Source: Aquitalea magnusonii
GTDB lineage: Bacteria; Pseudomonadota; Gammaproteobacteria; Burkholderiales; Chromobacteriaceae
Length of the DNA: 64,000 bases
Direction of reading: 5' to 3'
Assembly: GCF_003202035.1 (NCBI RefSeq)
Contig: NZ_QJKC01000010.1
Coordinates: forward strand, 1 to 64,000
The notes below the pieces were generated by a model. It saw only the letters and a program-made list of their open reading frames with translations. It was not told where the DNA came from and did not search any database. Shown here one piece after another: positions 26,948 to 35,470 of the stretch. Every line of letters begins with the position of its first letter. Position 1 is the first letter of the stretch. The translations under genes were made by a program, and so were the position numbers.

Positions 26948-27634
26948 ATGGCGCAGCCACACAATTGTATTTTGCAGCGTTTGCCGGCTGCCGATCGTCG
27001 CCAACTGCTGGCACTATGCGAGGAAACGGCATTACCGGTAGCTACCCGTCTGGGCATGCCTGGCCCTGGCGGCAGTCAGGTGTATTTCCCGTTGTCCGGG
27101 CTGGTGGTGGTGCAGGCCTGTACCGGTAATCATGGCGTGGCGGCCGGCATGTTCGGCAATGAAGGCATGCTGGGTGCCGGCCTGGTATTGGGTCGGGCGC
27201 GCTCTCCCTTGCAGGCCACGGTCATGGAAGCCGGGCGGGGGCTGCAACTGAGCTATCTGGGTTTCTGGCATACACTGCAACATAGCCGCCCGCTGACCCA
27301 GCTGAGCCAGCACTATCTTTATGCTACGCATGAGCAGCTGGCGCTGTCTGCCGCCTGTGCCCACTTTCATCAGATTAAGCCACGGCTGGCCTGCTGGCTG
27401 CTGATGGCACACGACCGCCTGCCAGGGGATGACATCCATTTCACCCAGCAAATGTTGGCCGACATGCTGGGCGTACGCCGGGTTGGCATCACGCAGGCGG
27501 CCGGCCAGCTGCAGCGTCAGGGCCTGATTGGCTATCGCCGTGGTGTGGTCAGCATTCTGAACCGGCCCGGCTTGCAGCTGGCGGCCTGCAGCTGTTATGT
27601 GCTGTTTGCGCGCAATCTTGCCCGGCTGGTTTAG
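26948..27634 (+). CDS. Crp/Fnr-family transcriptional regulator 2
   Basis: 228 aa, related to regulator 1 (25334-26044) with the same layout: sensor beta roll (GGSQVYFPLSGLVVVQACTGNHGVAAGMFGNEGMLGAGLVLG), dimer helix and winged HTH (FTQQMLADMLGVRRVGITQAAGQLQRQGLIGYRRGVVSILN). In the recognition helix the Glu of the Crp Arg-Glu pair is replaced by Val, so DNA specificity probably differs from regulator 1. No cAMP-contact Arg-Ser or Cys cluster seen. GGAG lies upstream of the ATG at 26948; a longer in-frame frame upstream is unlikely because it lacks a ribosome site. Precedes the CheB-CheR fusion gene by 180 bp. Confidence 0.87.
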   Translation: MAQPHNCILQRLPAADRRQLLALCEETALPVATRLGMPGPGGSQVYFPLSGLVVVQACTGNHGVAAGMFGNEGMLGAGLVLGRARSPLQATVMEAGRGLQLSYLGFWHTLQHSRPLTQLSQHYLYATHEQLALSAACAHFHQIKPRLACWLLMAHDRLPGDDIHFTQQMLADMLGVRRVGITQAAGQLQRQGLIGYRRGVVSILNRPGLQLAACSCYVLFARNLARLV

Positions 27635-27816
27635 CGCCACCAACAAAACCCTGCGGCGGTGCGCCGGATAAGCCGGCAACGGATAAACCGACCATAATTG
27701 GATGCTGCAATGCGAAAATTTCCCGTAGCCCGGGTAATAGAGAGTAGGGTGCAAGGCACTGCCCGGTGTCATATTGCCCCGGGCTGTCTGGCGTGCAGTG
27801 TGCTGCACAGAAGAAC

Positions 27817-30363
27817 ATGATGAAAAACTCACCCTCCGCGGCTACGGTCCATGCAGACTCACCCTTGATGCCCCCTGCCAGCCCGCCGCTTGCCGTCATC
27901 GGCATTGGCTGTTCGGCCGGCGGTCTAGAGGCACTAGAAGCATTTGTCGCCGGCATTGTGCCAGGCAACAGCATGGCGCTGGTCATCGTGCAGCATCTGG
28001 CCCCCGATTACGCCAGCATCCTGCCGGAACTGCTGGCTAGCCATACCCGCCTGGCCGTGCATGAGGCCAGTCACGGCACGCCTATTCTGCCGGATTGCAT
28101 TTATGTCATTCCGCCCAACAAAACCCTGAGTTATGAGCGTGGCTGTCTTTACCTGTCTCCGCCGGCAGCAGGGCAGCGCCTGCCCATTGACCACCTGTTT
28201 CACACGCTGGCGCACGGGCTGGGCAAGCGCAGCATAGCGGTGATTTTGTCCGGCATGGGGGCGGATGGCATGCTGGGCATGCAGGAAATCAAGGCCTGCG
28301 GCGGTATGACCTTTGTCCAAGACCCGAAAACCGCCCGTGCCGACAACATGCCACGCAGTGCGATTGACCGTGGCGTGGTGGACTTCGTCGCCGCACCAGA
28401 GCGGCTGCCCCTGCTGGTGGCCGAGCAATGTCCCAGCTGGCAGAGCGACAGCCAGGCAGCCGGGCCGGCTCAGTCTGACCCGCAGCAGGCCATGCGCGAA
28501 ATCATCAGCATGCTGCAGCAGCATACCGGCAATGATTTTTCCCATTACAAGCCCAATACCCTGAATCGCCGCATTGAGCGGCGCATGGCCCTGTTGCAGC
28601 TGGAAAACCTGCAGGCTTATGCCGCGCATTTTCGTGCCAATCTGCAAGAGCGCGACTTGCTGCTCAAGGAGCTGCTCATCGGCGTCACCCGCTTCTTCCG
28701 CGATACGGCGGTGTGGGAGTACTTGCGCGACGTGGCCATGCCGGCCCTGTTTGCCCTCTACCCGGCAGGCAAGGCATTGCGCGCCTGGGTGCCGGCCTGC
28801 TCCAGCGGCGAGGAAGCGTACTCGCTGGCCATCCTGTTTCGCGAGTCGCTGTTATTGCATCAGCCTGCGGGACAATTCAGCCTGCAAATCTATGCCACCG
28901 ACCTGGATGACGATGCCATCCAGCTTGCCCGGCGTGGCGTCTATCCGTGCAGCATGGCTGCCGATGTGGGGGCAGCGCGGCTGGAACGCTACTTCGTGGC
29001 CGAGGATAATCACTTGCGGGTCAGCAAGGACATCCGCGACATGATCGTATTTGCCACGCAGAACATCATTTCCGACCCGCCCTTCACCCGGCTGGATATC
29101 CTGTCATGCCGCAATCTGATGATTTATCTGGATACCGTGTTGCAAGAAAAACTGCTGCCACTGTTTCATTACGCCTTATGCCGCCGGGGTATTCTGGTGC
29201 TGGGCAGCGCGGAAACCACCGGACGGTTTTCCAACCTGTTTTTACCGCTGGACAAGAAAAACCGCATATTCATCCGCAGCGACAGTGCCAGCAGCAGCCG
29301 CACGCTGGAGTTTCCGCTACGGACACAGTCCCGATCGTTGCTGACTATTGAAGAAACAATGCCAGATTATCGAAAAAGCCTTGAGTACCAGACCGACCAG
29401 CTCATCCAGCAGAATTACGCCCCTGCGGCCGTTCTGATCAATAGCGACGGCGATATCCTGTATATCAGCGGCCGGGTGGGCAAATACCTGGAACCCGCCG
29501 CCGGCAAGGTGAATGTGAATATCCATGCCATGGCACGCGCCGGTCTGGGTAGTGCGCTGAATACCGCCATTCTGCAAGCGCAGTCCGGTGTGGAGTTGGT
29601 GCAGGTGAATGATTTGCAGGTGGATGGATTTGGCACACCACACCACTTTCATCTGACGGTACAGCTGATCCGCCAGCCAGAAGGGCTGCAAGGCCGGCTG
29701 CTGGTGGTGTTTACCGAGGCACCGCAGCCCAAGGCAAGAGCGCGGCGCCGTGCGTCGGTCAGCGAACGCGAGCTGATGCTGGAGCAGGAGCTGGAACAAA
29801 ACCGCAAGCTGCTGCGCTCCATTCAGGAAGACATGCAGATTGCCCTGGAAGAAGTAAAGTCCGGCAATGAAGAGCTGCAGGCTACCAACGAGGAGCTGAC
29901 CACCTCGCGCGAGGAGCTGCAATCGCTGAACGAAGAACTGCAAACCATCAATGCCGAGCTGCAGGCCAAGCTGGACGACCTGACCTGGGAACGCAATGAC
30001 ATGAACAACCTGCTGAACAGCACGGAGATTGCCACGGTGTTTCTGGATGGCGAAATGCGGCTGCGGCGCTTTACCAGTCATGCCACCGCGCTGTTCAAGT
30101 TCATCCCCGGCGATATCGGCCGCCCTTTGTCGGATATCCGCAGCGAGCTGGAATACCCCCGCCTGCTGGACGATGCCGCCAAGGTGCTGCAAACCCTGGT
30201 TTTTGCCGAAAAACGGGTCCATAGCCGCAGTGGCCGCTGGTACCGCGTACGCATCATGCCGTATCGCCGACTGGATAACGTGATTGACGGCATCGTGATC
30301 ACTTTCATCGACACGACGGAGATCGCCAGCCTGGAAGCACGCCTGCAACAACACCTGGAGTAA
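27817..30363 (+). CDS. CheB-CheR-PAS fusion chemoreceptor-modification-type signalling protein
   Basis: 848 aa. Domains: CheB methylesterase (about 25-200) with the catalytic triad blocks GIGCSAGGLEAL, VIVQHLAPDY and LSGMGADGMLGM; CheR N-terminal helical domain (about 220-275); CheR methyltransferase (about 280-470) with WVPACSSGEEAYSLAILFRE, IYATDLDDDAIQLARRGVYP and NIISDPPFTRLDILSCRNLMIYL; a PAS-like region; a long coiled coil (about 650-730, Glu/Leu-rich NEELQATNEELTTSREELQS); and a C-terminal PAS domain ending in DTTEIA. There is no histidine kinase domain. Such fusions probably act as sensory adaptors. The next gene, a GGDEF-EAL protein, starts 6 bp after the stop. A weak ribosome site precedes the tandem ATGATG. 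Confidence 0.9.
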   Translation: MMKNSPSAATVHADSPLMPPASPPLAVIGIGCSAGGLEALEAFVAGIVPGNSMALVIVQHLAPDYASILPELLASHTRLAVHEASHGTPILPDCIYVIPPNKTLSYERGCLYLSPPAAGQRLPIDHLFHTLAHGLGKRSIAVILSGMGADGMLGMQEIKACGGMTFVQDPKTARADNMPRSAIDRGVVDFVAAPERLPLLVAEQCPSWQSDSQAAGPAQSDPQQAMREIISMLQQHTGNDFSHYKPNTLNRRIERRMALLQLENLQAYAAHFRANLQERDLLLKELLIGVTRFFRDTAVWEYLRDVAMPALFALYPAGKALRAWVPACSSGEEAYSLAILFRESLLLHQPAGQFSLQIYATDLDDDAIQLARRGVYPCSMAADVGAARLERYFVAEDNHLRVSKDIRDMIVFATQNIISDPPFTRLDILSCRNLMIYLDTVLQEKLLPLFHYALCRRGILVLGSAETTGRFSNLFLPLDKKNRIFIRSDSASSSRTLEFPLRTQSRSLLTIEETMPDYRKSLEYQTDQLIQQNYAPAAVLINSDGDILYISGRVGKYLEPAAGKVNVNIHAMARAGLGSALNTAILQAQSGVELVQVNDLQVDGFGTPHHFHLTVQLIRQPEGLQGRLLVVFTEAPQPKARARRRASVSERELMLEQELEQNRKLLRSIQEDMQIALEEVKSGNEELQATNEELTTSREELQSLNEELQTINAELQAKLDDLTWERNDMNNLLNSTEIATVFLDGEMRLRRFTSHATALFKFIPGDIGRPLSDIRSELEYPRLLDDAAKVLQTLVFAEKRVHSRSGRWYRVRIMPYRRLDNVIDGIVITFIDTTEIASLEARLQQHLE

Positions 30364-30369
30364 GCGCTG

Positions 30370-32268
30370 ATGGTCAAGCCCCATGCACAACAAGACGCCG
30401 CCACCTTGCGCCGGCGTGCCGAGCAGCAGCTACAAGCCATGCCGGACCATTTGTACGGGACGCCAGACCCCTTACGCCTGCTGCACGAGCTGCAAGTGCA
30501 CCAGATCGAACTGGAAATGCAGAACGAGGAACTGATGCATTCTAACGAGGCACTGCGGTTGGCGGCCTATGTGTTCAGCCATAGCCACGAAGGCATTGTC
30601 ATTACCGATGCGACCATGCGAATTGTCGACATCAACCCGGCATTTACTGCCATCACCGGTTTTACTGCCAGCGAAAGTCTTGGCCGACATGTAAGCATGC
30701 TGGTCAGCACGGGGAGGGACGGCTTGCAATCAAGGCCATTGCTGCGCACCCTGCGTCGAGACGGCAGCTGGCACGGCGAGCTGAGCTGCCTGCGCCGCGA
30801 TGGTTCATCCTATCCGGCGCGCTTGTTTCTGACCTTACTGCGAGAGCCACCCAGCACCCGTCGTAGCGCACGGCACTATATCGGTTTTTTTTCCGACATC
30901 AGCCAACTCAAGCAGAAAGAAGACGAGCTGATCCGCATGGCCAATTATGATTTGCTCACCGGCCTGCCCAACCGGCGCCTGCTGACCGAGGGGCTGAATC
31001 TGGCCATTCAACGGGCACAGCGCACCGGTAAGCACCTAGCGGTATGTTATCTGGACCTAGATGGCTTCAAGCCGATCAACGACAGCCTGGGACATGAGGC
31101 CGGCGACCAGTTGCTAGTGGATACCGCCGACCGGCTGCGCCTGGCGCTACGGGCCAACGACATCATTGCCCGGTTGGGGGGCGATGAATTCGTGCTGCTT
31201 CTGACCGACCTAGCCGACGACGCAGAGTACCACCAGGTGCTGGATCGAGTGCTGCAGGCCGTTGGCACCCCGCAACTGCTGACCGGCCGCTTGGTGCGGA
31301 TCACCGCCAGCATCGGGGTAACGGTTTACCCAAATGACAATTCCGATAATGACACCTTGCTGCGCCATGCCGACCAGGCCATGTATCTGGCCAAGCAGTC
31401 CGGCAAAAACCGCTACCACTATTACGATCTGGCCCGGGATCAACTGATACGGGAATACCACCACCAGCTGTCCCGGCTGACCAGCGCGCTGGAACAAGGC
31501 GAACTATTGCTACACTACCAGCCCAAGGTGGACTTGCGCGATGGCCAGGTGACTGGCCTGGAAGCCTTGCTGCGCTGGCAACACCCGGAGCTGGGTTTGC
31601 TGACCCCGGAAAATTTCCTGCAAGTGCTGGAAGGCAGCAATGCCGAACTGGTGCTGGGCCAATGGGTGGTCAGCCAGGTGCTGCAACAAATGGAACACTG
31701 GCGGCAGCAAGGTATGGTGCTGGATGTCAGCATCAATATCAGTGCCAGCCAGCTGCAGCAGCAAGACTTTGCCGACAAACTACTGCAGCAACTAGCGCGC
31801 TTTCCACTGTTGTCGCCGGCACAGCTGGGGCTGGAATTGCTGGAAACAGCAGCGTTGGAAAAGGTAGCCCAGTCGATACAGACGCTGCTGACCTGTCGCG
31901 CACATGGCATCCGCTTTGCGCTGGACGACTTTGGTACCGGTTATTCTTCGCTGTCCTATTTCCGCAATCTGCCGGTGGACATGCTGAAGATTGACCAGAG
32001 CTTTGTCAGCAACATGCTGAACAGCCCGGAAGACCGCAATATCGTGGACAGCATCATCCGGCTGGCACGTGCCTTCAACCGCGAAGTGATTGCCGAAGGG
32101 GTGGAAACCCTGGCGCATGGTGCCATGCTGTTGCAACTGGATTGCCACTACTGTCAGGGATACGGGATCGCCAGGCCCATGCCAGCCAGCGCCGTCAGTA
32201 CCTGGATGCAGCAGTGGCAGCAAGCACGGGTATGGGAAAACATGCCCTCACCACAGCCAGAACCCTAG
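30370..32268 (+). CDS. PAS-GGDEF-EAL cyclic-di-GMP turnover protein
   Basis: 632 aa. A short N-terminal helix (QLQAMPDHLYGTPDPLRLLHELQVHQIELEMQNEELM) precedes a PAS domain (about 60-180), a GGDEF domain (about 190-355) with intact RLGGDEFVLLL, and an EAL domain (about 370-620) with EALLRWQHP, DDFGTGYSSLSYFRNLPVDMLKIDQSFV and EGVET. Both active sites look complete, so it could make and degrade c-di-GMP. It is 6 bp after the CheB-CheR gene and probably translationally coupled, implying that the two act together. No membrane segment, so cytoplasmic. Confidence 0.93.
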   Translation: MVKPHAQQDAATLRRRAEQQLQAMPDHLYGTPDPLRLLHELQVHQIELEMQNEELMHSNEALRLAAYVFSHSHEGIVITDATMRIVDINPAFTAITGFTASESLGRHVSMLVSTGRDGLQSRPLLRTLRRDGSWHGELSCLRRDGSSYPARLFLTLLREPPSTRRSARHYIGFFSDISQLKQKEDELIRMANYDLLTGLPNRRLLTEGLNLAIQRAQRTGKHLAVCYLDLDGFKPINDSLGHEAGDQLLVDTADRLRLALRANDIIARLGGDEFVLLLTDLADDAEYHQVLDRVLQAVGTPQLLTGRLVRITASIGVTVYPNDNSDNDTLLRHADQAMYLAKQSGKNRYHYYDLARDQLIREYHHQLSRLTSALEQGELLLHYQPKVDLRDGQVTGLEALLRWQHPELGLLTPENFLQVLEGSNAELVLGQWVVSQVLQQMEHWRQQGMVLDVSINISASQLQQQDFADKLLQQLARFPLLSPAQLGLELLETAALEKVAQSIQTLLTCRAHGIRFALDDFGTGYSSLSYFRNLPVDMLKIDQSFVSNMLNSPEDRNIVDSIIRLARAFNREVIAEGVETLAHGAMLLQLDCHYCQGYGIARPMPASAVSTWMQQWQQARVWENMPSPQPEP

Positions 32269-32403
32269 CCGGCGCACACTCGCTACCGCTAGCGAATCTG
32301 TCCGCTATGTATGCTGCAGCACCGACATGTGCGGCCCCACCCCTGATGATGTCCTGTCCGGTTTCCTTCGGCATATGGCCGGTAACCTTGTAGGAGCATC
32401 AGC

Positions 32404-33276
32404 GTGAACCCCATTACCTTTTTCATTGTTATCTGCCTGCTGGCCGCGGGTGCGGGCATCGGCATGCTGGGTAGCAGCTGGCTGGCTACCCTCTTCTGGC
32501 TGGCCGCCATTGTGACGGGCATGTCGCTCAAAATGGCCAATACCTGGCAGAAATTCGTGGTGCTGCGCGCAGGCAAGTTGCAGGGGGTATGTGGCCCCGG
32601 CTTGTTTGTCATCCTTCCGGTGATTGACAGTGTGGTAGCCATCATCGATGTGCGGATCCAGACCACCGCTTTCAACGCCGAGCAGGCCCTGACGCGCGAC
32701 ACGGTGCCGGTCAATGTAGATGCCATCATCTTCTGGCATGTGCACGATGCACAGAAAGCTGCGCTGGCGATTACCGATTTCCAGCAGGCCATCGACCGTG
32801 TTGCCCAGACATCCTTGCGCGAGATGATTGGTTCTTCCATGCTGGCCGCCTTATTGTCTGACCGACGTGCAGCAGACCAGCAACTGTGTACGGACATCGG
32901 CCAGAAAACCAGCGAATGGGGCATTACCGTTAGCTCTGTCGAAGTGCGAGACGTAGCCATCCCGGTAGCCTTACAGGATGCAATGTCCCGACAGGCGCAG
33001 GCGGAGCGCGAAAAGCAGGCGCGTATCATCCTCGGCGCGGCCGAAGCGGAAATTGCCAGTCAGTTTGTCGTAGCGGCCCGCATCTATCAGCAGCAGCCCG
33101 GAGCCTTGCAGTTGCGGGCTATGAACATCATTTACGAGACCACCAAGGAGCGAGGAACCACTATTCTGATTCCTAGCGCCATGGTGGACAGCATGAATCC
33201 AGCCGTGCTGGCGCTGGGCGTGGCCGGCAGCACCACCTTGCCGTCGACCACACCGGCTATTCCGGTAGCGGCATGA
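32404..33276 (+). CDS. slipin/stomatin-like SPFH (band 7) membrane protein
   Basis: 290 aa. Two hydrophobic segments at the N-terminus (about 1-45) anchor it; the SPFH domain follows (GLFVILPVIDSVVAIIDVRIQTTAFNAEQALTRDTVPVNVDAIIFWHV), then a helical region SLREMIGSSMLAALLSDR and the slipin-type coiled coil QAQAEREKQARIILGAAEAEIASQFVVAA. The start is GTG at 32404 with AGGAGC upstream. A core GCTAGCG palindrome lies about 120 bp upstream (32288-32296). Slipins scaffold membrane microdomains; a partner NfeD protease-type gene is not adjacent. Co-oriented with the unknown gene at 33314. Confidence 0.87.
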   Translation: MNPITFFIVICLLAAGAGIGMLGSSWLATLFWLAAIVTGMSLKMANTWQKFVVLRAGKLQGVCGPGLFVILPVIDSVVAIIDVRIQTTAFNAEQALTRDTVPVNVDAIIFWHVHDAQKAALAITDFQQAIDRVAQTSLREMIGSSMLAALLSDRRAADQQLCTDIGQKTSEWGITVSSVEVRDVAIPVALQDAMSRQAQAEREKQARIILGAAEAEIASQFVVAARIYQQQPGALQLRAMNIIYETTKERGTTILIPSAMVDSMNPAVLALGVAGSTTLPSTTPAIPVAA

Positions 33277-33313
33277 GCAATGCACCGGACGCTTGAAGAA
33301 AGGAGATGCCGGT

Positions 33314-33604
33314 ATGACGGAAAGTGAGATTCTGGTACGGATCAATGCGATGAATGGCAGTCGGGACGGGGCCATGCTGGCGGGTTTCTGGCTGCTGATG
33401 GGCTCTCGCTACGATATCCGCTTGTTTACCCTGGGCGATCTGCGTCAGTTGTCTGGCGAAAGCCGCACGTTGTTTCACGCCATCAGTGCCGCTTACCGGT
33501 CGCAGAGCTTTGCCACGCTTACACCCGCCATGGCTACCATATTGATGAATATTCTGGTGAGCTACGAGCATGAACAAGCCGTAAAAAGTGACAGGCACCG
33601 CTAG
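33314..33604 (+). CDS. unknown small protein, paralog of 18826-19188
   Basis: 96 aa soluble protein sharing the EIL...GS-x-x-G...LAG-F/Y-W-L-MGS...FT-x-D-x-R-x-L...R-x-x-FH-x-ISA pattern with the 120-aa ORF at 18826 but ending earlier. AGGAGA lies 7 nt before the ATG. It starts 37 bp after the slipin gene and is probably in the same transcript, which ends at the hairpin at 33715-33747. Family not recognised; the two copies bracket the stress cluster. Confidence 0.65.
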   Translation: MTESEILVRINAMNGSRDGAMLAGFWLLMGSRYDIRLFTLGDLRQLSGESRTLFHAISAAYRSQSFATLTPAMATILMNILVSYEHEQAVKSDRHR

Positions 33605-33701
33605 ATGACCGGATGTGGGAGCATTCAGGGCAACCCATTTATGCTTCAACTTCAGGCTCTCGTTAATCAAACTTCTTGCTGCCTGAATCTCCTATCGTTT
33701 A

Positions 33702-33831
33702 TCTAGATACTTTTATGGCTGCTTCCAAAGTGAAAGCAGCCATTTTTCATCTGGCATGCGAAGGACTGCTTTGGCCGAAAAGCTGTCACTGCTCACGATG
33801 GTTGCCTGCGTGACGGCTTTTCGACCAAAGC
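33702..33831. repeat. dispersed repeat with inverted GCTTTGGCCGA-type arms, copy 2
   Basis: It begins TCTAGATAC like the copy at 22181 and ends in a 21-bp imperfect dyad (33768-33788 and 33811-33831, 19 of 21 paired). Includes the hairpin at 33715-33747. The stretch 33605-33908 otherwise holds no gene. Confidence 0.5.
33715..33747 (+). terminator. terminator of the slipin/33314 transcript
   Basis: A 10-bp stem ATGGCTGCTT/AAGCAGCCAT with an approximately 9-nt loop is followed by TTTTC. Confidence 0.65.
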
Positions 33832-33908
33832 AAAAGATCATACACATAAGCTAGCATGACTGCTGACGGCCAATTCCTGTCGGTGATGACGGGTAGGTTT
33901 GAGGCACT

Positions 33909-34130
33909 TTACCGCTCACCTCGCGCATCCATCCAGTCCAGCACATCCTGCCCACGCCAAACAGTGATTCGGGAAGATAACTTGATTGGCTTGGGAAATG
34001 ATCCATCAGCGACACATGCCCAAATCCAGCTCTTCTTAGTGCCTATCAGTAGTTCAACCTCCCCAATTCGCAGTAATCTTACGGCAAGCATTGATCTCGC
34101 GGTCTCATAAACAATCGGCTTAGACTTCAT
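33909..34130 (-). CDS. AlpA-family phage/satellite transcriptional regulator
   Basis: 73 aa MerR-like excisionase fold: MLAVRLLRIGEVELLIGTKKSWIWACVADGSFPKPIKLSSRITVWRGQDVLDWMDAR. The WI-x-A-x-V-x-x-GSFPKPIKL...W block is the AlpA signature. In P4-like and CP4-57 elements AlpA activates integrase or excision genes. The ATG at 34130 is chosen because AGGGT lies 6 nt upstream; 10 extra codons upstream are possible. A+T-richer than the stress cluster, marking the phage-derived part of the island. Confidence 0.85.
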   Translation of the reverse strand: MKSKPIVYETARSMLAVRLLRIGEVELLIGTKKSWIWACVADGSFPKPIKLSSRITVWRGQDVLDWMDARGER

Positions 34131-34261
34131 TTCTACCCTCGCATGCCCATCAAAAATCAATGATGGCCATCATCGTCCACAACCTTTGCCTCGAGTAGGT
34201 ATGAAAAATAAGGATGCAGGATGTTATCGACAGCCGCATACAAGCTCTGTCCAACGGTGCC

Positions 34262-34295
34262 AAAATAAAAACGCCAGTCGCAAAAGCGACTGGCG
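34262..34295 (-). terminator. terminator of the large RNA
   Basis: A perfect 10-bp stem CGCCAGTCGC/GCGACTGGCG with a 4-nt loop is followed on the minus strand by TTTTTATTTT. There is no minus-strand protein gene immediately upstream that would need it. Confidence 0.92.
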
Positions 34296-35290
34296 AGTAG
34301 TTTTAAACAATGCCAAAGGCACATTTAAATCTTACTTCATGTTTTAGTCATGCCAATTATTTGTATCTTTTACAGCTTGTCTCTCCGCAAAAAGAGCCGA
34401 GGTGCCACCCCCGGCACGGGTTTCAATCACACGCGTTTGACATCAATTGCTGCCATCACCTTTCGCCAAGAGAACATCCGTCAGGTCTGCCCAATTGGTC
34501 TGCCATTGCCGTACGGCTAGACACTACTCAGTGAATCTCCCCCGCCTCTGCCTCCACCGGTGCCACCCGGTTTCTTTGACAGTAGGCGGCTCCCACGTTA
34601 GCCATGCGCTACTACGAAAAATTACGCCACCGCACTCCACTACGTTTCTTGGCTACGCCTACCCAGGTTTTCTAACCCGGTTTCACCCCCGCGAGATTCC
34701 ACAGCCGGTGGGTTACTCAAAACGCGCTTCAACATGCCCTGACTAGCCATTCGGCCAGTGGCTTAACTTCTCTCCCGGCAGCACCGTCGAGCGGTGCCGT
34801 TACACGATTAAGCTGTCCATTGAGGCAAGATTTCTCAAGCTCCCGGTGCTTCCAGATTTCTCCTCCGCACCCTGCACTATTACTAGTGCCGCAAAAGCCT
34901 CCGTGCCAGGCACTGGTCATCCCCTTTCGGTAGATCCCCAGGGCGGGACTATATACCCGCTTTCACATCATGGCAGGTCACTGCGCCATTTCCTGCGCAG
35001 CGCCGTTTCCGTGTCGCCCAATCCCTAACTAATTGGCGATTGGGTCGAAGGGAGGGTTTTCACCTCCCAGCGCCCTTCGCAGCCGCGCCAGCGCAATTAC
35101 GCGCACGCGGCTTCAGCAGCTCCCAACTCGATTGGCGTCGAGTTGGTCGAGTCACAAACGTGCAATTGGGGTTGGCGGCCCCTGCACATTCAGCGTGTAG
35201 AGGTCACAACCCTTTTGCAGATCGCATAATGATTTTACGCCATGCCTTTGAGAAATGCCTTTTCTCGCAAAACAACAACAAATCATAAAA
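34262..35290 (-). ncRNA. candidate giant structured noncoding RNA (about 1 kb, GOLLD/ROOL-like in size and setting)
   Basis: No frame here encodes a protein-like sequence, yet the minus strand is full of strong hairpins. Examples are 35123-35146 (8-bp CCAACTCG/CGAGTTGG), 35048-35079 (GAAGGG...CCCTTC with a nested GGGAGG/CCTCCC), 35084-35113 (GCCGCG/CGCGGC), 35011-35042 (CCCAATC/GATTGGG), 34981-34999 (CTGCGC/GCGCAG), 34781-34797 (GCACCG/CGGTGC), 34744-34762 and 34399-34417. The unit ends in an ideal terminator at 34262-34295 and begins after an A+T-rich promoter-like region. G+C is much higher than in flanking phage genes. Giant RNAs such as GOLLD occur in prophages; identity with a named class is inference. 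Confidence 0.6.
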
Positions 35291-35470
35291 ATTAATTTAA
35301 AGTCAACAGCTTACGCAATAACAACCTAAGCGCCTATTTTTCACACCTACCTCCCATCACTCCAATATTTCAATATGGACGCCAATGGATGAAAACAAAT
35401 TATCCAGACTTTCAAGAGCATGCATCACAGCTTTAAAGATACTTTCACACTACGATTGGAGTAAGAAGCC

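Noticed and set aside
33768-33831. integron attC site
   Set aside because: The dyad lacks the GTTRRRY/RYYYAAC core sequences and there is no integron integrase nearby.
34310-35288. several 60-99-codon frames within the large-RNA region
   Set aside because: Biased composition, no ribosome sites, no hydrophobic or domain pattern, and overlap with strong hairpins; they are chance frames in a structured RNA.
34262-35290. identification of the large RNA as tmRNA, RNase P RNA or an rRNA fragment
   Set aside because: No tRNA-like domain with CCA, no recognisable RNase P or rRNA conserved sequence seen, and the length does not fit.
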